Assembly (NCBI GenBank): GCA_030638455.1
Contig: DAOWEP010000098.1
Coordinates: 1-9,142, forward strand
Source of the DNA: Gammaproteobacteria bacterium
Lineage (GTDB): Bacteria > Pseudomonadota > Gammaproteobacteria > DAOWEP01
Reading direction: 5' to 3'
DNA length: 9,142 nucleotides
In this document: piece after piece, positions 1-7,448 of the stretch
How the letters are laid out: every line of letters begins with the position of its first letter
Numbering within the stretch: position 1 is the first letter of the stretch
The notes under the pieces: model-generated
What the model was told of the DNA's origin: nothing
Databases searched by the model: none
What the model saw: only the letters and a program-made list of their open reading frames with translations
Translations under genes and position numbers: made by a program

Positions 1-1
1 C

Positions 2-283
2 GACAATAAAACGCGTGCCTACTGGGGCGCTTATGGTGTATCCAAAGTCGCCCTAAAAGGGTTTATGAGAATTCTTGCTGACGAACTTGAAGAAAATACT
101 ACAGTACGTGCAAATTACCTTGACCCTGGTCCTCTCCGTACAAAGCTGCGTGCTAATATCTATCCGGGCGAGAAACCTGAAGAAGTCCCAACACCTGAAA
201 GTGTTATGTCGGGCTTTCTATATCTGGCAGGACCAGACAGCAAAGGCATTACAGGAAAAACATTTACAGCAGAAGATTTTTAA
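2..283 (+). CDS. YciK-like short-chain dehydrogenase/reductase, 3' part only
   Basis: This is the C-terminal part of an SDR-family NAD(P)-dependent oxidoreductase; the gene starts to the left of the window. The frame is open from base 2 and ends at TAA 281-283, leaving 93 codons. The visible part carries the SDR catalytic Tyr-x-x-x-Lys as YGVSK (bases 32-46), preceded by a W-G-A stretch. It continues with the helix FMRILADELEE and the LDPGPLRTKLRA segment, which matches the conserved Asn/Asp-Pro-Gly turn after the active site. The order WGAYGVSK, LADE, PGPLRTKLRA, P-T-P, TGKTF resembles E. coli YciK closely by memory. The Rossmann nucleotide-binding half is not in the window, so cofactor preference cannot be read and the substrate is unknown. 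The ATG at 65 is internal to the gene and is not its start, because the catalytic motif lies upstream of it. The next gene runs convergently. Confidence 0.88.
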   Translation, partial: DNKTRAYWGAYGVSKVALKGFMRILADELEENTTVRANYLDPGPLRTKLRANIYPGEKPEEVPTPESVMSGFLYLAGPDSKGITGKTFTAEDF

Positions 284-321
284 ATACGGACTACTAAAGA
301 CAGAAGAGCTGGAAATCTATA

Positions 322-362
322 TTAGCCGAGCCTCCCCTGTCCCACAGGAAAAGCCCGGCTAA
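322..362. terminator. Hairpin between convergent genes, possible bidirectional terminator
   Basis: Arms TTAGCCGAGC (322-331) and GCCCGGCTAA (353-362) pair over 10 bp with one A:C mismatch. A second stem CCTGT/ACAGG (336-340, 344-348) is nested inside. The hairpin sits 38 bases after the dehydrogenase stop and 21 bases after the EF-G2 stop on the other strand, where a shared terminator is expected. The T-tract is poor on both sides: TTTT at 372-375 on the plus strand and only short T runs on the minus strand. Intrinsic termination is therefore plausible but not certain. Confidence 0.55.
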
Positions 363-383
363 CAGATTAGATTTTATAAAAGA

Positions 384-2468
384 CTATTTAGCCGCTTCGC
401 GCTCTTTAACTTCCTTGATCACGTCCTCAGCAACATTCTTCGGACAAGGTGCGTAGTGTGAGAACTCCATAGAGAACTGACCACGACCTGATGTCATAGT
501 ACGCAGATCACCAATGTAACCAAACATTTCGCTTAGCGCCACGTCCGCCTTAATACGAACAGTTGTCGGACCCGCTTCCTGTGACTTGATCATTCCACGA
601 CGGCGATTCAGGTCGCCAATTACATCACCTACGTGATCCTCCGGTGTAAATACGTCTACCTTCATGATTGGCTCTAGCAATTGAGGGCCAGCCTTTGGAA
701 TCGTTCTACGATACGCAGCCTTAGCTGCAAGCTCGAAGGCAATCGCTGAAGAGTCAACCGCATGGTACGCGCCATCCATCAATATAACCTTCACATCCAG
801 CAGCGGGAAACCAGCCAATACACCTTTATCCATACATACTTCAAAGCCCTTCTTGACCGCAGGCCAGAATTCACGTGGAACATTACCACCGGTAACCTTC
901 GATTCAAATTCAAAACCACTACCCTGTTCACCCGGCTCAATAATGTAATCGATCTTACCAAACTGACCAGAACCACCAGACTGTTTCTTATGAGTGTAGG
1001 AATCTTCTACCGTCTGTGTAATCGTTTCACGGTACGCTACCTGCGGCTTACCTACTGTAACGTCTACACCATGGGTACGCCTGAGGATATCGATCTTGAT
1101 GTCAAGATGTAGCTCACCCATACCCTTAAGGATGGTTTCGCCTGAATCTTCGTCGGTTTCAACTCGGAAAGACGGGTCTTCAGCAATCATCTTACCGAGT
1201 GCAATACCCATTTTTTCCGAACCACCCTTATCTTTTGGATGAATAGCAATTGAGATAACCGGATCAGGAAACACCATGGGTTCCAGTGTGGCGGGGTTTT
1301 TAACATCTGCCAGTGTATGACCTGTCTGAACATTTTTCAGGCCAACAAATGCAACAATGTCTCCTGCCTTACAGCTACTGATTTCTTCACGGTCATCTGC
1401 GTGCATGAGCACCATACGGCCGATACGTTCATTCTTACCCGTAAAGGTATTCACAAGGGTGTCGCCCTTGTTGACGGTGCCAGAGTAAATACGAACAAAG
1501 GTCAGGGCACCAAAACGGTCATCCATAATTTTGAACGCTAGTGCGCGTACAGGACCATCCGGGTCAACGATAGCAAATTCACCCGTTTCTTCGCCTTCCA
1601 TATCCACTTCAGGCTGTGGCGGTACATCTGTCGGACATGGCAGATAATCCACTACTGCATCCAGTACCAACTGTATGCCCTTGTTCTTAAAGGCAGAGCC
1701 ACAATAGGTAGGAAAGAAATCCAGTGCGATCGTACCTTTACGAATACAACGCTTGAGGTCTTCAATAGCAGGTTCTACACCATCCAGGTATTTTTCCATG
1801 AGATCATCGTCCTGCTCAACCGCAGTCTCGATCAATGCTTCACGGTATTCCTCTACTTTATCCTTCATGTCATCAGGCACATCTTCAATGGTGTACTTTG
1901 TCGGATCACCAGAGTCATCCCATACCCATGCCTTACGGGTTAGCAGGTCAACCACACCTTTCACACCGTCTTCTATTCCAATTGGCAAAACCATAACCAG
2001 TGGGTTTGCAGCTAGTACATCTTTTACCTGCTTAACCACACGGTAAAAATCTGCACCAATCCGGTCAAGCTTGTTTACAAATATAATACGGGCAACCTTT
2101 GAATCATTTGCATAGCGCCAGTTGGTTTCAGACTGGGGTTCTACACCGCCGGATGCACAGAACACACCTACACCACCATCCAGAACCTTCAAGGAACGAT
2201 ATACCTCAATCGTGAAATCAACGTGTCCAGGAGTATCGATAATATTCAGCTGATGGTCGTCCCATACACAGGTAGTCGCCGCAGACTGAATGGTAATACC
2301 ACGCTCCTGCTCCTGATCCATAAAGTCAGTGGTCGCGGCACCATCATGCACTTCACCGATCTTATGGATCTTGCCTGTTAGCTTCAGGATACGCTCGGTA
2401 GTCGTGGTTTTACCCGCATCCACATGGGCAAAAATGCCAATATTTCGATAGTTACTTAGCTCTGTCAT
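384..2468 (-). CDS. fusA2: Elongation factor G, EF-G2-type paralogue
   Basis: This is a full-length 694-residue translational GTPase that would catalyse ribosomal translocation and/or act in ribosome recycling in the cytoplasm. GTPase motifs are intact: G1 AHVDAGKT (14-21), switch I QERGITI (54-60), G3 DTPGHVDF (78-85), G4 NKLD (132-135) and G5 CGSAFKN (256-262). Domain II follows at about 303-400, and domain III at about 405-475 with GMGELHLDI. Domain IV begins near PQVAYRETI (475-483) and has the loops [11 protein letters not shown] (493-503) and [10 protein letters not shown] (569-578). Domain V starts at [10 protein letters not shown] (597-606) and includes [16 protein letters not shown] (650-665). 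The N-terminus and wording resemble the EF-G2 paralogue of Vibrio and relatives rather than the str-operon copy. The absence of rpsL, rpsG and tuf next to it fits this. The ATG has a weak AAGAG Shine-Dalgarno 8 bases upstream. It is separated by 411 bases from the RND gene upstream, so it probably has its own promoter. Whether it does elongation, recycling or a conditional role cannot be told from sequence. Confidence 0.95.
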   Translation of the reverse strand: MTELSNYRNIGIFAHVDAGKTTTTERILKLTGKIHKIGEVHDGAATTDFMDQEQERGITIQSAATTCVWDDHQLNIIDTPGHVDFTIEVYRSLKVLDGGVGVFCASGGVEPQSETNWRYANDSKVARIIFVNKLDRIGADFYRVVKQVKDVLAANPLVMVLPIGIEDGVKGVVDLLTRKAWVWDDSGDPTKYTIEDVPDDMKDKVEEYREALIETAVEQDDDLMEKYLDGVEPAIEDLKRCIRKGTIALDFFPTYCGSAFKNKGIQLVLDAVVDYLPCPTDVPPQPEVDMEGEETGEFAIVDPDGPVRALAFKIMDDRFGALTFVRIYSGTVNKGDTLVNTFTGKNERIGRMVLMHADDREEISSCKAGDIVAFVGLKNVQTGHTLADVKNPATLEPMVFPDPVISIAIHPKDKGGSEKMGIALGKMIAEDPSFRVETDEDSGETILKGMGELHLDIKIDILRRTHGVDVTVGKPQVAYRETITQTVEDSYTHKKQSGGSGQFGKIDYIIEPGEQGSGFEFESKVTGGNVPREFWPAVKKGFEVCMDKGVLAGFPLLDVKVILMDGAYHAVDSSAIAFELAAKAAYRRTIPKAGPQLLEPIMKVDVFTPEDHVGDVIGDLNRRRGMIKSQEAGPTTVRIKADVALSEMFGYIGDLRTMTSGRGQFSMEFSHYAPCPKNVAEDVIKEVKEREAAK

Positions 2469-2879
2469 GGTTTCAACTCTTGGTTAGTTTATAAAAATCT
2501 CTTGTACATGTACTGCTGGCGCCCCAAGCAGCCAAGCATTTTCCCTTAATAATCAATTGATTAACTTAAGGCGAGCATAAACGCTTCTACGTATCTTGCG
2601 TCTCAAGACAAGAAGATAGCTGTGGTCACCCTTTAATCCGATAAATAGAATCCGTTAAATCGGGGGCGCATCATACCAAAAAAACGCTGGATCTGAATGA
2701 AAAACTTAACGTTTATTGAAGTTTTATTTCAGAAATATACTCATAAACCTGGCCTGATTGGCAGTAAGTCTGCCTAAAACATAGATTATCCGCCTGAATC
2801 CTTAGAAAACAGTCGCTCGAAACATAAAGAAAGATAGCAGGAAATCAGAAAATAGTGTGTAGGAACTGCTACTTGGGGA
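2469..2879. other. 411-base non-coding spacer between the RND gene and EF-G2 gene
   Basis: No convincing gene is seen on either strand. The spacer holds the leader of the EF-G2 gene, an imperfect palindrome at 2544-2571, a small GGCAG/CTGCC hairpin at 2760-2774 and AT-rich stretches. On the minus strand no textbook -35/-10 pair stands out, although GATTAT-like -10 candidates occur inside and next to the palindrome. No strong terminator follows the RND stop codon, so read-through into the EF-G2 gene is possible. Confidence 0.6.
2544..2571. repeat. Imperfect inverted repeat upstream of EF-G2 gene, possible operator
   Basis: The core TAATCAATTGATTA (2550-2563) is a perfect 14-bp palindrome. It is flanked by CCTTAA (2544-2549) and TTAAGG (2566-2571), which also pair, with only a 2-base AC insertion on one side. 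The whole element is therefore a nearly symmetrical 28-base sequence. It lies about 75-100 bases before the EF-G2 start codon, in the expected promoter/leader zone. It could be a binding site for a dimeric regulator or a cruciform or RNA stem. It has no G/C-rich stem plus T-tract, so it does not look like a terminator. No regulator family is recognised. Confidence 0.45.
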
Positions 2880-5800
2880 TTATTTTTTACGGAATAGTTT
2901 CCTGGCAACCACCTTCACATCATACCCGACCGCCAATGCAGCCGGTATGGTGATCAGTGTTACCGCCGTGGCAAACATCAAACCCCACGAAAGTGACAAG
3001 GCCATAGGCGATACGAACGGGTCAAGGCCTCCCCAGCCGTAGGCGGTTGGCAACAAACCCACTACCGTTGTAGTTGCCGTCAGTAACACAGCTCGCAAGC
3101 GCCTTCGTCCCGCCTGGATGATGGCCTCATGCATTTCCATTCCTGTCTTGCGTGCCCGCTGAATAAATACCAGCAAGATCAGAGAACTATTAACCACAAC
3201 ACCCGTGAGCGCAATCATGCCAAGGCTTGAGAAGAATGACAGTGGCATGGGTTTCCAGAACAAGTCGTGCAGATAAAAACTGATGATAATGCCGATAGCA
3301 CCAAAAGGTATGGCGAGCATCACAATTAACGGGTAACTCATATTGTTAAACTGGATGGCCAAAATAAAAAAGATCGCTATCAGGGCAAAGCCAAATGCAA
3401 TGATAAGGCTCTGGAAAGATTCCCGGTTCTTTTCCTCTTCCCCACCATATTGCACGGTCACCTTATCCTGCACACCCTCCATCCAATCCTTCTCGTTTTC
3501 GCTTACCAGCCTGTTAAGCTCAATGCTGGTTATTTTTCTTACATCAATATCTGCTACAACATTCACAACAAGAACAGCATCCTTGTGTCGTATTGTGGTA
3601 AAGCCATCACGTTGCTCAAACCGGGCGATTGTATGCAAAGGGACAACGCCGTCCCTGTTATTGGTAATCAGAATATTCCTGAGCTGCTCAAGTTCTCCAG
3701 TCCCTTTATCTGGATAACGTATGGTTACATCTATTTCTTCTGTCCCGCGGCGTATAGTGGATACCACAAGGCCGCCCGTGGCCGCCCTGATATGACGTGC
3801 AGCATCGTCAAGGTTTATCCGAGCATAGGTGGCCTTTTTACGATCCAGAATCACATGCACCTCGTCATCGCCTTTCTCCAGGCCACTATCTACTGCCGTA
3901 ACACCCGGTATGGTCTTGAGATAATCAATTAACTGGTGCGCAGCCTTTTCACTGGCCCTGTATTCAAAACTGGATATCTCCGCCTCCAGTGCCCTGCCCA
4001 GGGGTGGCCCAGGACGGATCTCGGTTGACGAGATATCCAGATCAGGATATTTATCTGGTAATACTCCCAGCAACTGCCGCATGTCCTTCACTGCATCATG
4101 CTCAGGCCTGGAAACTGCAGGTGTATAGATGATACGTATCTGGCCATACCGGCTCCCACGCCGGGTCAGTGGATCACCCTGATCAACCGAAATATCACCA
4201 CTTTGCAACAAGGTAGCTTCCAGATATTTTGCATCAACGTGCTCGCGTACATCCCTGTCAATCTTTCGCAGGTTTTCCCTCATAGTGTCAATGCTGGTCC
4301 CTGCCGGAGCCACAACGCGCACAATATATTCTTCAACACCCACCGGCGGAAACAACTGGAATGACATACTGGTCTTGGCAAGCACAATTGAGCCTGCCAA
4401 CATGGCAAATGATAACAGCACCGTAAGCCAACGGAACCTTACAGCCAGACCCAGCACCTTACCATAAGTGTCTTCCAGCCATACCAGCCATGCACGTTCA
4501 GGCGGGTGCTTGTTCGGGTTAGTTACATGGGCAACGTGGCTTGGCAAGATTAGGAACGATTCGAGCCAGGATAATATCAATAAACTGATTACCACGATCG
4601 GGATGGCAATAATAAACTTACCGATAATACCGGACATAAACATCATGGGTAGAAACGCGGCTACGGTTGTCATGATAGTCGTCGTTACCGGGCCTATTAA
4701 CTCCACCGCCCCTTTAACTGCAGCCGCTGCCGGCGCTACACCTTTTTCCATATGGTGCGTGATATTTTCACCAATAATAATTGCGTCATCGACCAGCATC
4801 CCCAACACCATGATAAAACCCATCATGGAAATCAGATTCAACGTGACGCCAGATAGATAAAGGACAAAAAGCCCGGTCATAAAAATAATCGGCAGACCCC
4901 ATGTGGTAGTCATGGCAACCGAGAACCGCAAGAACAACAACAATGACACAAACACCAGCACAAGACCGACCATGCCGTTATTGGTTAATACACCCAGGCG
5001 CATTCGCGCAAAACGTGAAAAATCCTGAAAAGTTTTTACCTGGACATTCTCACCATAGCGCGTGGGAACGACCTCAATATATTTTTTTACTGCATCGACA
5101 GTTTTGATGATATCTGCGCCTGTTTTCTTCAATACCATTATGGACAAGCCCGGCCGGCCCCCAACATCATGCAGGGTTACCGGTTTTTCAAGCGATTCTG
5201 TAACGGTGGCAACATCCTTAAGCCGCAATACATCACCACGAAAATTGGAACGCAATACCAGATTCCCTGCATCTTCCGTCCCATAAAACTGACCCACAAT
5301 ACGAACACTCTTCTGGCCTTCTTCGGTATCCACTTCCCCACCTGGCGTGTTCAAGTTCCATTTTTGCAATGCAATCGCTATTTCACCTACCGCGATACGG
5401 GCACTTGCCATTTTTTTCTGGTCTACTACAACCCTGTATTCCGCCTTTCTATTCCCCAGAATAACCACCCTGGCAACACCATTAATCGTGAGAAGATCAT
5501 CTTTTAAGCTATCACCCAGCCGCTTTAGCTCCAGCTCATTCATTGGTGCAGACACAGCCAGGCGAATTACAGGAAAAACACTTCCATCGACTTCGGTTAC
5601 GCTGGGCCTGTTTGGCAGGTCATTCGGCAAATCTGCCCTGTCAACTGCCAACGACACCTCACTTGCCAGTCGATCCCGGTTGTTTGCGTTCGGATCTACT
5701 TCGAGTGTTATGCGGCCAGAACCAGGAAATGCCATAGAGATCATCTTGTCTATCCCGTTCAGCGCACGTAACTCCTGCTCTATCGGAGTGATGACAAGCT

Positions 5801-5987
5801 GTTCTATTTCTTTTGGAGACGCAGCAGGATAAGCGGTATTTATTTGTATCAGGTCGAGATTGACGTTAGGAAATGCCTCGATCTGCAAAAACATGACCGA
5901 CACCACCAGGCCTACCGCGAACAGGAAAATAGAAACCAGGTTAACAACGAGCCCACGCTCAACAAGGAATTTAATAACAGATGTCAT
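2880..5987 (-). CDS. RND-family efflux transporter permease (AcrB/HAE-like)
   Basis: This complete 1035-residue inner-membrane proton-driven pump subunit belongs to the ACR_tran family, whose usual length is about 1030-1050. TM1 lies near residues 12-34, followed by a large periplasmic porter domain (about 35-334) with the conserved FPNVNLDLIQI and YPAASPKEIE start. TM2-6 lie near 335-480 and TM7 near 519-538. A second periplasmic domain covers about 540-858, and TM8-12 lie near 859-1020. The TM4 proton-relay Asp pair is present (D400-D401 in GMLVDDAIIIGEN). The position of AcrB Lys940 in TM10 is Val932 (GVVVNSSL), so the AcrB-type relay is incomplete, as in several non-AcrB RND branches. The ATG is preceded by AGGA seven bases upstream. 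No membrane fusion protein or TolC-type gene lies beside it; its upstream neighbour is a double thioredoxin-like secreted protein 149 bases away. Family assignment is firm, but the exported substrate is unknown and multidrug export should not be assumed. Confidence 0.93.
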   Translation of the reverse strand: MTSVIKFLVERGLVVNLVSIFLFAVGLVVSVMFLQIEAFPNVNLDLIQINTAYPAASPKEIEQLVITPIEQELRALNGIDKMISMAFPGSGRITLEVDPNANNRDRLASEVSLAVDRADLPNDLPNRPSVTEVDGSVFPVIRLAVSAPMNELELKRLGDSLKDDLLTINGVARVVILGNRKAEYRVVVDQKKMASARIAVGEIAIALQKWNLNTPGGEVDTEEGQKSVRIVGQFYGTEDAGNLVLRSNFRGDVLRLKDVATVTESLEKPVTLHDVGGRPGLSIMVLKKTGADIIKTVDAVKKYIEVVPTRYGENVQVKTFQDFSRFARMRLGVLTNNGMVGLVLVFVSLLLFLRFSVAMTTTWGLPIIFMTGLFVLYLSGVTLNLISMMGFIMVLGMLVDDAIIIGENITHHMEKGVAPAAAAVKGAVELIGPVTTTIMTTVAAFLPMMFMSGIIGKFIIAIPIVVISLLILSWLESFLILPSHVAHVTNPNKHPPERAWLVWLEDTYGKVLGLAVRFRWLTVLLSFAMLAGSIVLAKTSMSFQLFPPVGVEEYIVRVVAPAGTSIDTMRENLRKIDRDVREHVDAKYLEATLLQSGDISVDQGDPLTRRGSRYGQIRIIYTPAVSRPEHDAVKDMRQLLGVLPDKYPDLDISSTEIRPGPPLGRALEAEISSFEYRASEKAAHQLIDYLKTIPGVTAVDSGLEKGDDEVHVILDRKKATYARINLDDAARHIRAATGGLVVSTIRRGTEEIDVTIRYPDKGTGELEQLRNILITNNRDGVVPLHTIARFEQRDGFTTIRHKDAVLVVNVVADIDVRKITSIELNRLVSENEKDWMEGVQDKVTVQYGGEEEKNRESFQSLIIAFGFALIAIFFILAIQFNNMSYPLIVMLAIPFGAIGIIISFYLHDLFWKPMPLSFFSSLGMIALTGVVVNSSLILLVFIQRARKTGMEMHEAIIQAGRRRLRAVLLTATTTVVGLLPTAYGWGGLDPFVSPMALSLSWGLMFATAVTLITIPAALAVGYDVKVVARKLFRKK

Positions 5988-6136
5988 TCATCCATCCTGA
6001 ATGTAAATACATAATATGGTTCAGCAAACAGATAACAGCATATCATGAAGGAAGCGTGCTCAACCAATAACCGCCAAAAAGGATTCCCTGACACGGGAGG
6101 ATACCGCCGACATAAAAATAATTAGATTACTTCCTA
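5988..6136. other. 149-base spacer between the thioredoxin-like gene and the RND gene
   Basis: No gene is seen. Reading on the minus strand, the spacer holds a very short TCCC/GGGA stem (6085-6098) followed by TTTTT (6080-6076), a weak terminator candidate. A TATTAT-like -10 and the AGGA ribosome binding site of the RND gene follow. The two genes may be one transcription unit with partial attenuation or two units; the sequence does not decide. Confidence 0.4.
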
Positions 6137-7189
6137 TTACTCCATCAAATCCAGGTCCTGCCCCTGCTCCTGTATTTTATCGGCCACACCTGACAAATAG
6201 CGCTGGAAACTGGGCTGAGTTTTATATGCCTCACTGAATACATATGACATGCTACCTTGCACATGAAAGGCCTTTAGATAGGCCTCTGCACGAAACACCT
6301 CTTTGCCACTTGCATCAAAATACACCATGCTGGGCACATACTTGGTGTTAAGCTCCTTTACCCACTCATAAATTTTATTTTTCTTTCCGTCCGGAGTTAT
6401 CAGTGTATCCCTGCTATGTACATTCAGCAACACTACATCCAGCTTCTCCAGATTGCTCTTCGTTCTCTTCCGCTGAAAAATATCCTGATGAAGTTCATCA
6501 CAGGCCTTGCACTTTTTTTGTTCCAACAAAACCAGCAAATGCTTTTTACTATTTCTAGCTGCGCTCGTCAGATCATAGGGTGACTTGAGATAGGAAGGGT
6601 CCGCATGTAGCTTGCCCGTTGCAGGCGCCGGTGACTTGCTCCTGTAATAGGCACCAAAACCAGTTTTTGTTTCCATCTTTTGAGCTACGTAGTCCAATGC
6701 AGCACTGAATTTTTCCGGAAAATAGTATCCATTTACCCTCAATGCGATTTTACCCTGTTCGTCCAGAAATAGTAATGTAGGCGTAAACATAACCCGCAGG
6801 CTTTTCGCGAATTCTTTTTCTATGGTTTCATTCCCATTGATATCCGTAACCTCCTTGTCTCCCCACATATTGATAGCGATTACATCAAAATGTTTTTGCG
6901 TCTTTTCGGAAATGGCGCGCTGGCTAAAATTATCCCTGATCAGCTTTGCGCAATACGGGCAGCCGTCCTGGTAGAAATAGAGCAGCACTCTTTTTCCTTC
7001 TGCAGTTGCCTCTTCCACGTCCTCCCGAATATCCAGAAAAGACAGCTTGAACCAGTCCGGCTTTTCCTCGTAGCCGGGATTCACCATTCCACTATCCAGT
7101 GTGCCTGGTTGCGCTGCCTTCACCGCCGCTGCAAACAATACGAACAATGAGAAAAATAAAGCTACATACAAAGGTTGTTTACTGTTCAT
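6137..7189 (-). CDS. Secreted protein with two SoxW-like thioredoxin folds
   Basis: The protein has 350 residues counting from the ATG at 7187-7189. An upstream in-frame TTG at 7211-7213 would add eight residues. The ATG is preferred because it puts a classic signal peptide at the very N-terminus (basic MNSK, hydrophobic run PLYVALFFSLFVLFAAA, then VKA-A as likely cleavage site) and because purine-rich GGGAG and AAAGAG sequences lie before it. Domain 1 has FYQDGCPYC, with redox cysteines C77 and C80, and a cis-Pro loop FTPT with P137. Its MWGDKEVTD segment is typical of SoxW-like thioredoxins. Domain 2 has CKAC (C227, C230) and the cis-Pro loop YVPS (P286), and ends in the SoxW-type tail EAYLKAFHVQGSMSYVFSEAYKTQPSFQRYL. 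It probably acts as a periplasmic thiol-disulfide or reducing protein. No sox genes are seen here. The partner and electron donor are unknown. The gene runs in the same direction as the RND gene 149 bases downstream. Confidence 0.85.
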   Translation of the reverse strand: MNSKQPLYVALFFSLFVLFAAAVKAAQPGTLDSGMVNPGYEEKPDWFKLSFLDIREDVEEATAEGKRVLLYFYQDGCPYCAKLIRDNFSQRAISEKTQKHFDVIAINMWGDKEVTDINGNETIEKEFAKSLRVMFTPTLLFLDEQGKIALRVNGYYFPEKFSAALDYVAQKMETKTGFGAYYRSKSPAPATGKLHADPSYLKSPYDLTSAARNSKKHLLVLLEQKKCKACDELHQDIFQRKRTKSNLEKLDVVLLNVHSRDTLITPDGKKNKIYEWVKELNTKYVPSMVYFDASGKEVFRAEAYLKAFHVQGSMSYVFSEAYKTQPSFQRYLSGVADKIQEQGQDLDLME

Positions 7190-7310
7190 CTCTTTCTGTA
7201 ATCTCCCAGTCAATAAATGCCATCAGCGGGGATTTTAGCCCAGCCAGCCCTAAATAACTGATTTTGACAACCAGAATTGCCTGTTTGTTACAAATATGGC
7301 ATATTTTTCC

Positions 7311-7324
7311 GTCAATTTTCTGAC
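7311..7324. promoter_or_regulatory. GTCA-N6-TGAC inverted repeat, FleQ/FlrA-box-like site
   Basis: The sequence GTCAATTTTCTGAC has perfect half-sites GTCA and TGAC at the spacing of the FleQ box described in Pseudomonas (recalled as GTCA-N-TAAA-T-TGAC). The first six and last four bases agree with that box, while the centre differs. It is centred about 105 bases upstream of the start point predicted from the sigma-54 type promoter at 7397, a usual distance for an enhancer-binding activator. A TTGAC repeat follows at 7335-7339. No FleQ/FlrA gene is in the window, so the assignment is an inference. Confidence 0.4.
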
Positions 7325-7334
7325 TTGATAGTAC

Positions 7335-7364
7335 TTGACGGATTAATCATTTCTATAATATATT
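7335..7364 (+). promoter_or_regulatory. Possible sigma-70 promoter for the diguanylate cyclase gene
   Basis: TTGACG (7335-7340) matches the -35 consensus at five of six positions. TATATT (7359-7364) is a fair -10 at a spacing of 18 bases. A better hexamer, TATAAT, sits at 7354-7359 but only 13 bases away, which is too close. It lies between the FleQ-like box and the sigma-54 type element and could provide basal transcription. Confidence 0.4.
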
Positions 7365-7396
7365 GTTTTATTAGGGAATTGCCTGAAATATGAATG

Positions 7397-7412
7397 TGGC
7401 ACGCTTCTAGCA
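7397..7412 (+). promoter_or_regulatory. Sigma-54 (RpoN) type promoter for the GGDEF gene
   Basis: TGGCACGCTTCTAGCA fits the -24/-12 consensus TGGCACG-N4-TTGCW with one mismatch (TAGC for TTGC). The invariant GG (7398-7399) and GC (7410-7411) are at the exact required spacing. A start point near 7423 would give a leader of about 26 bases that includes the CAGG ribosome binding site at 7437-7440. The location directly before a GGDEF gene beside flagellin, with an activator-like box about 100 bases upstream, makes a chance match less likely. Confidence 0.65.
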
Positions 7413-7448
7413 TAGTGTGACGTAGTTCAATAAATTCAGGTAATATAT

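Noticed and set aside
75..362. 95-codon frame overlapping the dehydrogenase end
   Set aside because: It is out of frame with the conserved dehydrogenase sequence, runs into the hairpin at 322-362, and looks like a shadow.
762..1112. 116-codon plus-strand frame and other frames inside the EF-G2 gene
   Set aside because: They overlap fully a conserved 694-residue EF-G frame and have no family resemblance.
2760..2774. GGCAG-TAAGT-CTGCC hairpin downstream of the RND gene
   Set aside because: It has only five base pairs and no T-tract on the relevant strand, and lies more than 100 bases from the stop codon.
4468..4860. 130-codon plus-strand open frame antisense to the RND gene, and similar long frames at 3343-3717, 3450-3932 and 5347-5832
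   Set aside because: They lie entirely inside the well-supported RND gene on the other strand, show no recognisable domain, and have low-complexity Ser/Thr-rich translations typical of antisense shadows.
6076..6098. TCCC/GGGA stem followed by T5 on the minus strand, after the thioredoxin-like gene
   Set aside because: A four-base-pair stem is too weak, and the T run begins several bases after it; not enough to call a terminator.
7190..7213. Upstream TTG start of the thioredoxin-like gene
   Set aside because: It would place charged residues before the signal peptide and has no Shine-Dalgarno sequence; the ATG at 7187-7189 gives a standard signal peptide.
7209..7222. GTCAATAAAT stretch resembling the first part of a FleQ box before the thioredoxin-like gene
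   Set aside because: The second half-site TGAC is missing, so it is probably a chance match in AT-rich DNA.
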